Assembly (NCBI GenBank): GCA_045644545.1
Contig: JAZRHC010000023.1
Coordinates: 1-64,000, forward strand
DNA length: 64,000 nt
Reading direction: 5' to 3'
DNA from: Scatosoma sp045644545
GTDB taxonomy: Bacteria > Bacillota > Clostridia > Christensenellales > Borkfalkiaceae
Every line of letters starts with the position of its first letter. The first letter of the stretch is position 1. Made by a program: the position numbers and the translations under genes. The notes under the pieces are model-generated. The model saw nothing but the letters and a program-made list of their open reading frames with translations, searched no databases and was not told where the DNA came from. Below, piece after piece: positions 7,071 through 16,353 of this stretch.

Positions 7071-9689
7071 TTATTCTTCTGCGGGAGCTTCGTCAACGGG
7101 CTCGTCCATAACGATTTCTTCCGCTTCTGCCGTTTCTACTTCCACGCCTTCCGCGAGTTCTTCGGGGGACAAATCCGCCGCCGTTTCCTCGGGCGCTTGC
7201 GTTTCCGCTTCGTCGTCGCGTTCGGTCACATCAACCGTCGCCACTAAGCTATCCTTAACGTTCATAACGCGTACGCCGCGCGTCGTTCTGCCGATACGGC
7301 TGATGGAATCCGCGTGCATACGAATAATCGTGCCGCCCGTGGTGATAATCATAATATCGTTCTCGTCGGTGACGAATTTCATATTCACGAGATAGCCCGT
7401 CTTTTCGTTGAACACGCCCGCTTTAATACCCTTACCGCCGCGAGATTGCAAACGGTAGTCCTCCACCGACGAACGCTTGCCGTAGCCGTTCGAGGTAAGC
7501 GTGAACAGATCTTGCGTTTTGTCGATAATCAGCATATCCACGAGCACGTCGTCTTTGGCGAGATTGATCGCGCGAACGCCTTGCGTGCCTCTGCCCGTCG
7601 GGCGCACGTCCTTTTCGGAGAAGCGAATACACTTCCCTTCGCGGCTCGCGACGATAATTTCGTCCTCTCCGCAAGCGAACTGCACCGACATCAATCTATC
7701 GTCCTCTAAAAGCTTGATCGCGATCTTGCCGTTTCGGGGAATACGCGTAAATTCTTGGGTCGCCGTCTTTTTGATAAGCCCGCGTTCGGTCGCCATCACG
7801 AGATAGCCTACGCCGTCCGCCTTGACGGGAAGCACCGTTTCGATCTTTTCGCCTTGGTCAAGCTGTACGATATTGACGACCGCTCTGCCGCGCGCCGTGC
7901 GGTTGGCTTCGGGAATTTCGTAGCCTTTAATCGAATACACCTTGCCTTTCGAGGAGAAAAGCAAAATCGGGTCGTGCGTGCACGCGACAAACATTTTTTC
8001 AACGAAATCCTCGTCCTTGGGTCGGTGCGCGGTGATCCCTCTGCCGCCCCTGCCCTGCGCCTTGTATTCCGCAACGGGCAAACGCTTGATATACCCCGAA
8101 TGAGTGATCGAGATCACGACGTCCTCGCGTTCGATCAGATCTTCGTCGTCGATCGAGCCGTAATCGAGGGAAATTTCCGTTTTACGGGGCGAGGGATAAC
8201 GGGTCTTGATATCCGTCAAATCGCCGCGAATAATCGCCATCACGCGATATTCGTTTGCAAGGATATCTTTGAGGTCGGCAATCGTCGCTTGGAGCTGGGC
8301 AAGCTCGTCTTTGAGCTTTTCGACTTCGAGCGAGGTGAGCCGTTGCAAACGCATTTCCAAAATCGCCGTCGCTTGCTTTTCGTCGAGGGCGAACGCCGTC
8401 GTCAACCCCTCGATCGCCGCGAATTTATCCGCGGAAGCCTTGATAATGCGAATGACCTCGTCCACGTTCGCGAGCGCGAGCACGAGCCCTGCGATAATAT
8501 GCGCGCGTTCTTCCGTTTTGTTGAGCTCGAAGCGCGTTCTTCTCGTGATTACTTCCTTTTGGTGTTCGAGATAATAATAGAGGATATCGCGAAGGTTTAA
8601 GGTTCTCGGCTCGGTGCCGTTTTCGACGAGCGCGAGCAGGATAATACCGTCGGAAATCTGCAATTTCGTCTTTTTATAAAGGGTGTTCAAAACGACCTGC
8701 GCGTTCGCGTCCTTTTTGACCTCGATCACGATTCGCATACCCTCTCTATCCGATTCGTCGCGAATGTCCGAAATGCCTTCTAAGCGCTTATCGCGCACCA
8801 TATCCGCGATCGTTTTAATGAGTAGTGCCTTGTTGACCTGATAGGGAATTTCCGTAACGACGATTCGAGAGCGGATATTGCCGCCCGTGCCGTATTCCTC
8901 GATCTCGCATTTCGAGCGAATGACGAGGTTGCCCTGACCCGTGCGGTAGGCGTTGCGAATACCGCTTCTGCCCATCAAGATACCGCCCGTGGGGAAGTCG
9001 GGTGCGGGGATATATTCCATCAATTCGTCCACCGTGATATCGGGATTGTCGATCATTGCGATCGCGCCGTCGATCACTTCCGACAAATTGTGCGGAGGAA
9101 TATTCGTCGCCATACCCACGGCGATACCGTCCGACCCGTTTACGAGCAAATTCGGATATCTCGCGGGGAGCACGACGGGCTCTTCTTCGCTGCCGTCGAA
9201 GTTGGGGATAAAGTCCACCGTTTCTTTATCGAGGTCTTTGAGCATTTCCGACGCGAGCTTTGTAAGCCTTGCTTCGGTATAACGCATAGCCGCCGCGCTG
9301 TCGCCGTCCACCGAGCCGAAGTTGCCGTGCCCGTCTACGAGCGGGAAGCTGATCGTGAATTCCTGCGCCAAGCGCACGAGCGCGTCGTACACCGAGCTGT
9401 CGCCGTGCGGGTGATATTTACCCATACAGTCGCCGACGATACGGGCGCATTTTCTATACGCCTTGTCGTTGTAAAGCCCCATTTCGTGCATTGAAAAGAG
9501 GATTCTTCTGTGCACGGGCTTCAAGCCGTCGCGCACGTCGGGGATCGCTCTGGATTTATTGACCGCCATCGCGTAGGCGATAAACGAGCGTTTGAGCTCG
9601 TCGTCCACCTCGATATCGAGCATTTTGGTCATCGCGAGCGTTTTTCTGAACTCTTCGGTTAATTCGGGACTGGTTTCTTTTTTAGCCAT
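7071..9689 (-). CDS. gyrA: DNA gyrase subunit A
   Basis: The breakage-reunion subunit of gyrase; it introduces negative supercoils with GyrB. It has 872 residues. The catalytic tyrosine is Y137 in AMRYTEARLTK. The quinolone-resistance region reads YHPHGDSSVYD, with serine 98 and aspartate 102 in the positions of E. coli S83 and D87, i.e. the wild-type, quinolone-sensitive state. The GyrA box is QSRGGKG in the C-terminal beta-pinwheel (about 510-815). The last 50 residues are a strongly acidic tail. Start MAKKE follows GGAG-like bases. It lies 226 bases downstream of gyrB with a large repeat in between. Confidence 0.97.
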   Translation of the reverse strand: MAKKETSPELTEEFRKTLAMTKMLDIEVDDELKRSFIAYAMAVNKSRAIPDVRDGLKPVHRRILFSMHEMGLYNDKAYRKCARIVGDCMGKYHPHGDSSVYDALVRLAQEFTISFPLVDGHGNFGSVDGDSAAAMRYTEARLTKLASEMLKDLDKETVDFIPNFDGSEEEPVVLPARYPNLLVNGSDGIAVGMATNIPPHNLSEVIDGAIAMIDNPDITVDELMEYIPAPDFPTGGILMGRSGIRNAYRTGQGNLVIRSKCEIEEYGTGGNIRSRIVVTEIPYQVNKALLIKTIADMVRDKRLEGISDIRDESDREGMRIVIEVKKDANAQVVLNTLYKKTKLQISDGIILLALVENGTEPRTLNLRDILYYYLEHQKEVITRRTRFELNKTEERAHIIAGLVLALANVDEVIRIIKASADKFAAIEGLTTAFALDEKQATAILEMRLQRLTSLEVEKLKDELAQLQATIADLKDILANEYRVMAIIRGDLTDIKTRYPSPRKTEISLDYGSIDDEDLIEREDVVISITHSGYIKRLPVAEYKAQGRGGRGITAHRPKDEDFVEKMFVACTHDPILLFSSKGKVYSIKGYEIPEANRTARGRAVVNIVQLDQGEKIETVLPVKADGVGYLVMATERGLIKKTATQEFTRIPRNGKIAIKLLEDDRLMSVQFACGEDEIIVASREGKCIRFSEKDVRPTGRGTQGVRAINLAKDDVLVDMLIIDKTQDLFTLTSNGYGKRSSVEDYRLQSRGGKGIKAGVFNEKTGYLVNMKFVTDENDIMIITTGGTIIRMHADSISRIGRTTRGVRVMNVKDSLVATVDVTERDDEAETQAPEETAADLSPEELAEGVEVETAEAEEIVMDEPVDEAPAEE

Positions 9690-9717
9690 TTCGTTTTCTC
9701 CTAATGATTCTGTGAAT

Positions 9718-9913
9718 AGTGAAGTTTTCTCTCAAAGAGAGAAAGTGAAGTTTCTTCGAAGTGAAATTTAATAAATTAAGTGAACTTTGCGCCTTTGGCG
9801 CAAGTTATGGTAAAAATCCTATCGCAACTGCGAAGCAAATTCACTTTTGCGAAAGCAAAAATTTCACTTGCCGTCGGGCAAATTTAACTTTTCACAAAGT
9901 GAAAAATTTCACC
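9718..9913. repeat. GTGAA multi-hairpin mosaic repeat, copy 1
   Basis: About 196 bases made of a chain of small hairpins joined by GTGAA(n)TTT spacers: CTCTC/GAGAG, TTGCGCC/GGCGCAA, TTTTGC/GCAAAA, TTGCC/GGCAA and TTTCAC/GTGAAA. It is the reverse complement of the element at 48604-48805 with the modules in the same order, and resembles 61882-62084. It fills the space between gyrB and gyrA and ends two bases before the gyrB stop codon. Confidence 0.9.
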
Positions 9914-9915
9914 TC

Positions 9916-11898
9916 TTAAATATCGAGGTCGGTAACGAGCGACGCGTTCTCTTCGATAAACTTTCTTCGAAGCTCGGGGTTTTCGCCCATTAGCATCGTA
10001 AACATCTGGTCGGCTTCCGCCGCGTCCTTCATCGTCACGCGGATAAGCGTTCTCGTCGCGGGGTTCATAGTCGTGTCCCAAAGCTGTTCCTTGCTCATTT
10101 CCCCAAGACCTTTATAGCGTTGGTATTCCACTTTCCCGGGGGCGTTCTTGTCGTATTCCAGCTTTTCTTCTTCCGAATACAGATAATCGTCGTGCCCTTT
10201 ATAGCTCGCCTTGTAAAGCGGGGGCTTCGCCGCGTATACGTGGCCGTGTTCGATCAGCGGGCGCATATAGCGGAACAGGAAAGTATAAAGCAAAATTCGA
10301 ATATGCGCGCCGTCTACGTCGGCGTCGGTCATTGAAATAATTCGATCGTAGCGGAGCTTGCTCTCGTCGAAATCGTCCAAAATGCCGCAGCCGAACGCCG
10401 TGATCATTGACTTGATTTCTTCGTTTTCCAAAACGCGGTTGAGGCGCACCTTTTCCACGTTCAAAATTTTACCTCTAAGCGGCAGGATCGCTTGGAAACG
10501 CCTATCCCGCCCCTGCTTTGCCGTACCGCCTGCCGAGTCGCCCTCTACGATATAAATTTCGCAAAGCTCGCTACGCCGATCCGAACAGTCGGCGAGCTTC
10601 CCGGGCAGGGTGCTCGATTCCAAAATGCCCTTTCTTCTCGTGAGCTCTCTTGCGCTTCTCGCCGCGTCGCGCGCCTTTTGCGCCGTGATACAGCGAAGCA
10701 CCAGCTCTTTCGCCACCGACGGATTTTCTTCGAGGAAGGTACTCATATGCTCGGTCACGCATTTGTTGACGAAGGTACGAATGGTGCTGTTGTTGAGCTT
10801 GTCCTTGGTTTGCGATTCGAATTGCGCGTTGATCAGCTTGACGGAAACGACGGCGGTGATGCCTTCGCGCACGTCCTCGCCCGTCAGCTTGTCGCTGTCC
10901 TTTAAGATATTCTGCTTTCTGCCCGCTTCGTTAATCACCTTGGTCAGCGCCATTTTTAAGCCTTCCACGTGCGTGCCGCCGTCGATCGTGTTCACGTTGT
11001 TGGCGTAGCTGTAAATAACTTCGTTATAGCTGTCGTTATACTGAATGGCGACCTCGCAAACGGTTTCTTCTTCCTTTTCCTCGAAATAGACGGGGTTGGG
11101 GAATAACAGCTCTTCGCGGTTTTTATTGAGCTCCTCAACGAAGGAGCGAATCCCCCCTTCGTAGCAGAAGGAGTCCTTTTTCGCCTGATCGGGGCGGGTA
11201 TCTTCGAGCGTGATGCGCAAGCCCTTGTTGAGGTAGGCAAGCTCGCGGAGTCTGCCCTTTAACGTGTCGTAATTGAAAATCGTCGTTTCGAAAATGTCCG
11301 CGTCGGGCATAAAGGTAACCTTCGTGCCCGTGTCGTCCGCTTCGCCCGTTTCCTGCACGGAACGCTGAGGCACGCCGCGATTATACGTTTGTTTATAAAT
11401 TTTGCCGTTTTGGTGAACTTCGGCGTCGAGCCATTCGGAAAGCGCGTTGACGGCTTTCACGCCGACCCCGTGCAAACCGCTCGAAACCTTATAGCCCGAA
11501 TCCCCGCCGAATTTTCCGCCGGCGTTGACCTTCGTGAATACGACTTCGAGGGTGGAAATGCCTTCCTTGGGGTGGATTCCCGTGGGAATACCGCGCCCGT
11601 TGTCCTGCACCGTACAGCTCCCGTCGGGATTGAGCGTGACCTCGATATGCGTACAATACCCCGCGAGCGCCTCGTCGATAGAGTTATCCACGACCTCGTG
11701 CACGAGGTGGTGAAGCCCTTTCGCGTCCGTAGACGAGATATACATACCGGGGCGTTTACGGATATGTTCGAGCCCGTCGAGGACTTGAATTTGTTCCGCG
11801 CCGTATTCCCCCTCTACTTTTTCCCTCTCGATCACGGGTTCAGCCGCTTGATTTTCCGCCAAATCCGTATCTTTGATAACGTCCGTGTTTTCCGTCAT
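9916..11898 (-). CDS. gyrB: DNA gyrase subunit B
   Basis: The ATPase subunit of gyrase, 660 residues. The GHKL ATP site shows VDNSIDEALAG, DNGRGIP and GLHGVGVKAVNALS. The Toprim metal site shows EGDSAGGTAKQGRDR and DADVDGAHIR; the usual serine after AGG is threonine here. The C-terminus ends EENASLVTDLDI, as in most GyrB. The gene is upstream of gyrA in the same direction. The ParE alternative is unlikely because of the close gyrA pairing, though ParE shares all motifs. A promoter and a perfect palindrome lie in its leader. Confidence 0.95.
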   Translation of the reverse strand: MTENTDVIKDTDLAENQAAEPVIEREKVEGEYGAEQIQVLDGLEHIRKRPGMYISSTDAKGLHHLVHEVVDNSIDEALAGYCTHIEVTLNPDGSCTVQDNGRGIPTGIHPKEGISTLEVVFTKVNAGGKFGGDSGYKVSSGLHGVGVKAVNALSEWLDAEVHQNGKIYKQTYNRGVPQRSVQETGEADDTGTKVTFMPDADIFETTIFNYDTLKGRLRELAYLNKGLRITLEDTRPDQAKKDSFCYEGGIRSFVEELNKNREELLFPNPVYFEEKEEETVCEVAIQYNDSYNEVIYSYANNVNTIDGGTHVEGLKMALTKVINEAGRKQNILKDSDKLTGEDVREGITAVVSVKLINAQFESQTKDKLNNSTIRTFVNKCVTEHMSTFLEENPSVAKELVLRCITAQKARDAARSARELTRRKGILESSTLPGKLADCSDRRSELCEIYIVEGDSAGGTAKQGRDRRFQAILPLRGKILNVEKVRLNRVLENEEIKSMITAFGCGILDDFDESKLRYDRIISMTDADVDGAHIRILLYTFLFRYMRPLIEHGHVYAAKPPLYKASYKGHDDYLYSEEEKLEYDKNAPGKVEYQRYKGLGEMSKEQLWDTTMNPATRTLIRVTMKDAAEADQMFTMLMGENPELRRKFIEENASLVTDLDI

Positions 11899-11920
11899 TT
11901 TTTCTCGACTCCTCGTATCG

Positions 11921-11942
11921 CTATCCCTTTATAAAGGGATAG
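11921..11942. promoter_or_regulatory. 22-bp perfect palindrome in the gyrB leader
   Basis: Arms CTATCCCTTTA and its exact complement meet with no loop, between the gyrB transcript start and ATG. It could be a repressor operator or an mRNA hairpin. Confidence 0.55.
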
Positions 11943-11961
11943 GCGTTATTTTTACTCTTCG

Positions 11962-11990
11962 ATTATAGCATATTTTTTTGAAAAAGTACA
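11962..11990 (-). promoter_or_regulatory. gyrB promoter
   Basis: Minus strand: TGTACT, 17 bases, then perfect TATAAT, about 65 bases before the gyrB ATG. The -35 is weak. Confidence 0.6.
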
Positions 11991-12025
11991 GCGTTTGAAA
12001 GCACTTTTTGAAAATCTTTTCCCCG

Positions 12026-12048
12026 CGCGGGGCAAATTGCCCCGTTTT
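12026..12048. terminator. GC-rich hairpin upstream of the gyrB promoter
   Basis: CGGGGCAA/TTGCCCCG followed by T5 on the plus strand. No plus-strand gene ends here; it may back up the dusB terminator or insulate gyrB. Confidence 0.4.
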
Positions 12049-12108
12049 TGCCCGTAAATACGCCCTGTTTTTTATTTTATCACTTTTTTCGTATCCTTTA
12101 TCGACGAG

Positions 12109-12138
12109 AAAAAACGGAGCGATTTTCGCCCCGTTTTT
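12109..12138 (-). terminator. Terminator of dusB
   Basis: Minus strand stem AAACGGgGCGA/TCGCtCCGTTT followed by a T run, 15 bases after the dusB stop. Confidence 0.75.
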
Positions 12139-12152
12139 CAAGGTTGGATTTT

Positions 12153-13091
12153 TTATTGCCACATTTCCTCGGCGATAGACAAAACTTCGTCGGGCGTTTT
12201 TGCTTGGAATAAGCGTTCCTTAAACGCCGCCGCGCCGCGCTCGCCCTTGCAATAAAACGCCGCCATTTTTCGCATAAACACCGTCGTGAACCGCTCGTCG
12301 AACACCTTGCGGGTTTCTTTCAGCTGCGTTTCGAACGCTTCCCGTTTCGAGCCGCGTTCTTTGCCCGTGAGATCGCAGAAAATCATAGGGTCGTAGAGCG
12401 CCGCCCGCGCGATCATCACGCCGTCCGCGCCCGTCTTTTGCAAAAGCTCGTCGGCTTCTTGGAGCGAAAACACTCCGCCGTTTGCGATCACGGGGATTTT
12501 CACCGCGCTTTTGGCTTTCGCGATTTCGGCGAACGCGACCTCCCCCGAATACATTTTATCCCGCGTTCTGCCGTGAACGGTGAGTAAACTCGCGCCAGCC
12601 CCCTCCATTCGCTTGGCGAACTCGGCGGTTACGAGCTTGTCCGCGCTCACGCCCGTGCGGAATTTGACGGTGATTATCTTCCCGCTTTTCACGCACTCGG
12701 AAACGATTTTTTCGGCGAGCGGAATATTTTCCAAAAGCGCGCTCCCCTCGCCGTTTTTATAAATTTTCGGCACGGGACAGCCCATATTGATATCCACGAT
12801 CGGGAAGGGTTCGAGCGCGGTATGCTCGCACGCCGCCCTCATTACGTCGGGCTCGCTTCCGAAGATCTGCGCCGCGCAAGGAAATTCGTCCTTCGCCGTG
12901 TATAAAAGCTCTTTCGTGTTTTCGCTGCCGTATTTCAGCCCTTTCGCGCTCACCATTTCCGTGAAGCAAAGCCCCGCGCCGAACGAGGCGCAAAGCTTAC
13001 GCATCGGATAGTTGGTGTAGCCCGCGAGAGGGGCTAAAAACAGATTGTTTTTCGTCGTGATCGAGCCGATCGTCACGGGAGCGAGGCGCAT
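12153..13091 (-). CDS. dusB: tRNA-dihydrouridine synthase, DusB type
   Basis: This flavoenzyme reduces uridines in the tRNA D-loop. The 312 residues form an FMN-binding TIM barrel. It opens with IGSITTKNNLFLAPLAGYTNYPMR; the catalytic cysteine is in DINMGCPVPKIYK. HGRTRDKMYSG and IANGGVFS bind RNA and phosphate. A helical C-terminal domain follows from about residue 240. It starts 1 base after the yabN stop, so it is the last gene of the yabN-dusB unit. The terminator follows directly. Confidence 0.93.
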   Translation of the reverse strand: MRLAPVTIGSITTKNNLFLAPLAGYTNYPMRKLCASFGAGLCFTEMVSAKGLKYGSENTKELLYTAKDEFPCAAQIFGSEPDVMRAACEHTALEPFPIVDINMGCPVPKIYKNGEGSALLENIPLAEKIVSECVKSGKIITVKFRTGVSADKLVTAEFAKRMEGAGASLLTVHGRTRDKMYSGEVAFAEIAKAKSAVKIPVIANGGVFSLQEADELLQKTGADGVMIARAALYDPMIFCDLTGKERGSKREAFETQLKETRKVFDERFTTVFMRKMAAFYCKGERGAAAFKERLFQAKTPDEVLSIAEEMWQ

Positions 13092-13092
13092 A

Positions 13093-14529
13093 TCAGTCCA
13101 CTCCTTTGAGCGCGGCTTTCGCCGCGAGATAATATTCGTCCCATTCCTTTTCGGAAAGCTCCGTGACTATTTTTCCGTCTTTTAAAGCGAGCGATTCGGC
13201 AAGCGTGAAACGGCGGGCGAACTTGTCCGTACTCTCTTTAAGCGCTTGCTCCGCGTCCGCGCCCGCGAGCCGACCCGCGTTGACCGCCGCGAATAAAACG
13301 TCGCCGAGCTCGGCGTTGATTTGCGCTTGATCGCCCGTTTTTTGCGCGGATAAAAATTCCTCTATTTCTTCCTTTAAGCGGACGACGGCGGCTTCCACGC
13401 TCGCAAAATCCATTCCCGCTTTCGTGGCGCGCTTGCCCACCTTTTGCGCCCGCATTGCGGCGGGGAAGGCTTTGGGAACGTCGTTCACCGAGTCCGCAAA
13501 GGTGTTTTGGCTCTTTTCCTTCATTTTATTCTTTTCCCACACGCTCAGCGCGTCCGCCGCGTTCGCGGCTTTATCCCCGCCGAAAATATGCGTGTGACGG
13601 AAAATCAGCTTGCCGCACAGCTCGCTCAAAACGTCGGTTATATTAAATTCCCCGCGCTCCTCTTGCATCACCGCGTGGAACGCCGCTTGCAGCATCACGT
13701 CGCCCGTTTCTTCCAAGATCTTGTTCGGGTCGCCCGAATCGATCGCGTCGAGGAGCTCGTAGGCTTCCTCTACGGCGTTCATTTTGATGCTTTGCGGGGT
13801 TTGCGCCTTATCCCAAGGGCAACCGTCGGGCTGTCTGAGCCGCACGATAATCGCCAAAAGGTCTTCGAGCGTGAACCGCTTTTTTTCGGTGAGCGGGATC
13901 TCCTCGATCGCCACCGCCGTCGAATAATCGTAGGATTTTTGCCGATCCAGCTCGTAGAGCGGGATTTTTTTCGTCTTTTCAAGGCCCAAAAAGCTCGCGG
14001 GGGCTTCGTCGCCGAACGCGTCGGAAAGAATCAGCTTCGCGTCGCCCGCAAGCGCTTTGTCGTCGAGGTCGTAAACGAGCGCGGGAAGCCGCAACGAGCC
14101 TTTTTTCTCTTCCAGCTCGTACGCGGAAACCGCCGTATACGAACAGCCCGCAAAGCCCGCCTTTTCGACGAGATAGGTAATTTTCGAAACCCCGCCCACG
14201 ACGGCGAGATTTTTCTTTAAGCGTTTTTTGAGTATTTTCACGGAGTTATCCTCCGCCGCCGAGCCGTCCACGCAATACACCGCGCCTTCGCCCGCTTCAA
14301 GCACTTCTTTGGCAAGGTTTTGATTGAGCGTTTTGAAGCTACGGCTTTTTTCGTAGACGAAATCGAGCGGAATCGCCTCCACGCCGAGCTCTTTCAAGCT
14401 TTCAAAGGAACGGGTACGCGCCGTGCGCACGAGCACCTTTTTACCCGCGTTCGCCGCTTGCAGTATCGCCGTTTTCCCCCGCTCCGTCAAATCCCCTTTT
14501 TCTACGCCGAGCCCGACTACCGTGATCAT
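13093..14529 (-). CDS. yabN: YabN-like fusion: tetrapyrrole-methylase domain plus MazG pyrophosphohydrolase
   Basis: The 478-residue protein joins two domains. Residues 1-210 resemble the SAM-dependent tetrapyrrole methylase fold (ITVVGLGVEKGDLTERG at the N-terminus). Residues 220-478 are a two-repeat MazG domain. LRQPDGCPWDKAQT followed by EEAYELLDAI and EETGDVMLQAAFHA gives the EExx..ExxD metal site, which hydrolyses NTPs to NMP and PPi. B. subtilis YabN has this same fusion and sits beside yabM (SpoVB-like), exactly as here. The methylase substrate is unknown. The start overlaps the end of the upstream flippase frame by about 89 bases. Confidence 0.92.
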   Translation of the reverse strand: MITVVGLGVEKGDLTERGKTAILQAANAGKKVLVRTARTRSFESLKELGVEAIPLDFVYEKSRSFKTLNQNLAKEVLEAGEGAVYCVDGSAAEDNSVKILKKRLKKNLAVVGGVSKITYLVEKAGFAGCSYTAVSAYELEEKKGSLRLPALVYDLDDKALAGDAKLILSDAFGDEAPASFLGLEKTKKIPLYELDRQKSYDYSTAVAIEEIPLTEKKRFTLEDLLAIIVRLRQPDGCPWDKAQTPQSIKMNAVEEAYELLDAIDSGDPNKILEETGDVMLQAAFHAVMQEERGEFNITDVLSELCGKLIFRHTHIFGGDKAANAADALSVWEKNKMKEKSQNTFADSVNDVPKAFPAAMRAQKVGKRATKAGMDFASVEAAVVRLKEEIEEFLSAQKTGDQAQINAELGDVLFAAVNAGRLAGADAEQALKESTDKFARRFTLAESLALKDGKIVTELSEKEWDEYYLAAKAALKGVD

Positions 14530-15859
14530 TTTTCCTTTCTCCTTTACGCCTCGTTATAAGGAAATTATACAACAAATCGAGCGCAAAAGCAAGCAAATAA
14601 CAAGCGTTTGCCGCAATCGCCGCGCCGAAAATATTGTATTTCGGGTTTCTCACGAACAGCACCGTGAGCGGAATTTTCACCGCGACGGCGATCGACATCG
14701 AAAGGGCGGCGTATTTGGGCTTTCCTTGCGCCGTCAAGCACGCCGACAGCGTTTGCAAGCCCGAAAGGAACACCGCGCTCCAAGAAAAGGCTTTCACGAG
14801 CTCCACGAGCGTTTGTTTTTCGCCGCCCTTTAACGAGCGGAAAATCACGCTTACGGCGGGTTCGGCAAAAAAATACAATGCGATCGCCGACGGGATCGCG
14901 ATCGCGAGCGTGACGAACAGGGAAAACAGCACCCGCTTTCGCGGAGATTCCCCTTTTCCTTTCGCGCTTCCGACGGCGGGGATACTCGCCGCCGCCACGC
15001 CGTAGCAAATGGACACGGGCAGGTTGATCACGGTGACCGCGCCTCCCGAAAACAGACCGTAGAGCGCGACGGCTTCCGCCGTGTATTTTTCCAAAAGCCG
15101 CACTATGAGCACGCTGTCGATCAATCCCGAAAGGGGAATCAGCGCGGAGTTGAAGGTGACGGGAATACTTCTTCGCAAAATGCGTTTCACCCCGACCCTG
15201 CCGCCCGTTTTCAAGCCTTCGAAGGGGGCAGGGGTGCGACGATAGGCAATCCACATAAATAGAAGGGCAATAAGCTCGGAAAAGGATACCGCCAAGAGCA
15301 AAAAAGCGACCGCTTTTTGCGTATTTCCCCTATACAGGTATGCGAATAACAGCCCAAGACCGACTTTTACGACCTGTTCTAAAATCTCGGAAAACGCGGT
15401 CGGAGTCATACGGTTTCTGCCCTGAAACCAGCCTCTTAGCACGCTGATCGCAGACACGAACAGCACGGACGGCGCGAGCGCGAGATACCCGCCCGCGAGC
15501 TTCTCTCCCTGCGCTCTTGCCAGCACGGGCGCAAGCCCCGCCATCAACAGCGTGCCCAACAGCCCGATTGATAAAAAGAGCTTGAACGCGGTTTTTAAAA
15601 TAGGCTCGTCGGACTCCCCCTTTGCCAGCCGCTCGGCGGTGAGCGAAGCGATCGACGAGGGAATCCCCGTTGCCGATACGGTCAAAAGCAAACAATAAAA
15701 GGGGTATACCATTTGGTATAGCCCCAAGCCGTAGCCGCCGATTAAGTTGGTGAGCGGAATACGGTACAGCGCGCCGATAATCTTGGCGATAAACCCGCCG
15801 CCCGCGATAATCGCCGCGCCCTTTAAAAAATTCCCTTTGCCCGTTTTTATCTTTTCCAT
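14441..15859 (-). CDS. SpoVB/MurJ-type lipid flippase (MOP exporter superfamily, PST family)
   Basis: A 472-residue membrane protein with about 14 hydrophobic segments. The N-terminal GAAIIAGGGFIAKIIGALYR and LTNLIGGYGLGLYQMVYPFY are typical of SpoVB/YabM polysaccharide transporters, which flip lipid-linked wall precursors and act in spore cortex formation. Upstream of yabN, as in B. subtilis yabM-yabN. The frame stays open to a TTG at 15940, inside the regulator gene, but the ATG at 15859 starts the hydrophobic core and is preferred; no clear ribosome site is visible. Its last 30 codons lie inside yabN in another frame and encode a basic tail (RKGERKN..RARRRKRG). Confidence 0.85.
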   Translation of the reverse strand: MEKIKTGKGNFLKGAAIIAGGGFIAKIIGALYRIPLTNLIGGYGLGLYQMVYPFYCLLLTVSATGIPSSIASLTAERLAKGESDEPILKTAFKLFLSIGLLGTLLMAGLAPVLARAQGEKLAGGYLALAPSVLFVSAISVLRGWFQGRNRMTPTAFSEILEQVVKVGLGLLFAYLYRGNTQKAVAFLLLAVSFSELIALLFMWIAYRRTPAPFEGLKTGGRVGVKRILRRSIPVTFNSALIPLSGLIDSVLIVRLLEKYTAEAVALYGLFSGGAVTVINLPVSICYGVAAASIPAVGSAKGKGESPRKRVLFSLFVTLAIAIPSAIALYFFAEPAVSVIFRSLKGGEKQTLVELVKAFSWSAVFLSGLQTLSACLTAQGKPKYAALSMSIAVAVKIPLTVLFVRNPKYNIFGAAIAANACYLLAFALDLLYNFLITRRKGERKNDHGSRARRRKRGFDGAGENGDTASGERG

Positions 15860-15929
15860 ACGAAAAGTTTGGGCAAAGGGCTTATTTTTATGCGGAAAGA
15901 TTTCCCCCCTTCCACCGCGAAGAAACGCG

Positions 15930-16301
15930 TTACTTTCCAAGCGAACGCTTCATTGCCGAAAACGTTTCTTCCGAGATCAAATGCTCCATTCGGCAAGCGT
16001 CTTCTTCCGCCGTCGAAGGCGATACGCCCATCGATTCGATAAAATCCCGAATGATACAATGCCGTTCGAAAATCTTCTGCGCGTATTCTTTGCCCGTTTC
16101 CGTCAAATACAAATGCTTGCCGTCCTCGTAAACGTACCCGTCTTGTTGCAACAGCTTCATCGCCTTATTCACCGCCGCTTGCGAAACGTCCATTTTCTTC
16201 GCGATCTCTACGCGATGCACGAAGCCCGTCTGCTCGGATAAGAGCAACACGCTTTCCAAATAATCTTCTTCCGATTGATTTCCACGCAAATTTCTCGTCA
16301 T
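15930..16301 (-). CDS. MntR/DtxR-family metal-dependent regulator
   Basis: 123 residues from the ATG giving MTRNLRGNQSEEDYLES; an upstream ATG at 16316 adds five residues. The winged helix is at about 5-65 (HRVEIAKKMDVSQAAVNKAMKLLQQDGY). The dimerisation/metal domain contains GKEYAQKIFERHCIIRDFIESMGVSPSTAEEDACRMEH, with histidine, glutamate and cysteine ligands as in MntR. It lacks the SH3 domain of full-length DtxR. It probably senses manganese or iron; the target genes are not evident from the neighbours (SpoVB-like downstream, queA upstream). Confidence 0.88.
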   Translation of the reverse strand: MTRNLRGNQSEEDYLESVLLLSEQTGFVHRVEIAKKMDVSQAAVNKAMKLLQQDGYVYEDGKHLYLTETGKEYAQKIFERHCIIRDFIESMGVSPSTAEEDACRMEHLISEETFSAMKRSLGK

Positions 16302-16353
16302 TTTTTCCTCCCTCACTTATTCGCTTTTATCTATTACTTATTACTTATTTGAT

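Noticed and set aside
9718..9913. CRISPR array at the hairpin mosaics
   Set aside because: Units are variable hairpins without constant repeats or unique spacers of equal length, and no cas genes are near.
11929..12060. tRNA or rRNA gene in intergenic regions
   Set aside because: No TψC-arm (GGTTCGAnnCC) or 16S/23S signature was found anywhere in the window.
11929..12162. 77-codon frame between gyrB and dusB
   Set aside because: It overlaps the dusB terminator and the gyrB promoter and resembles no protein family.
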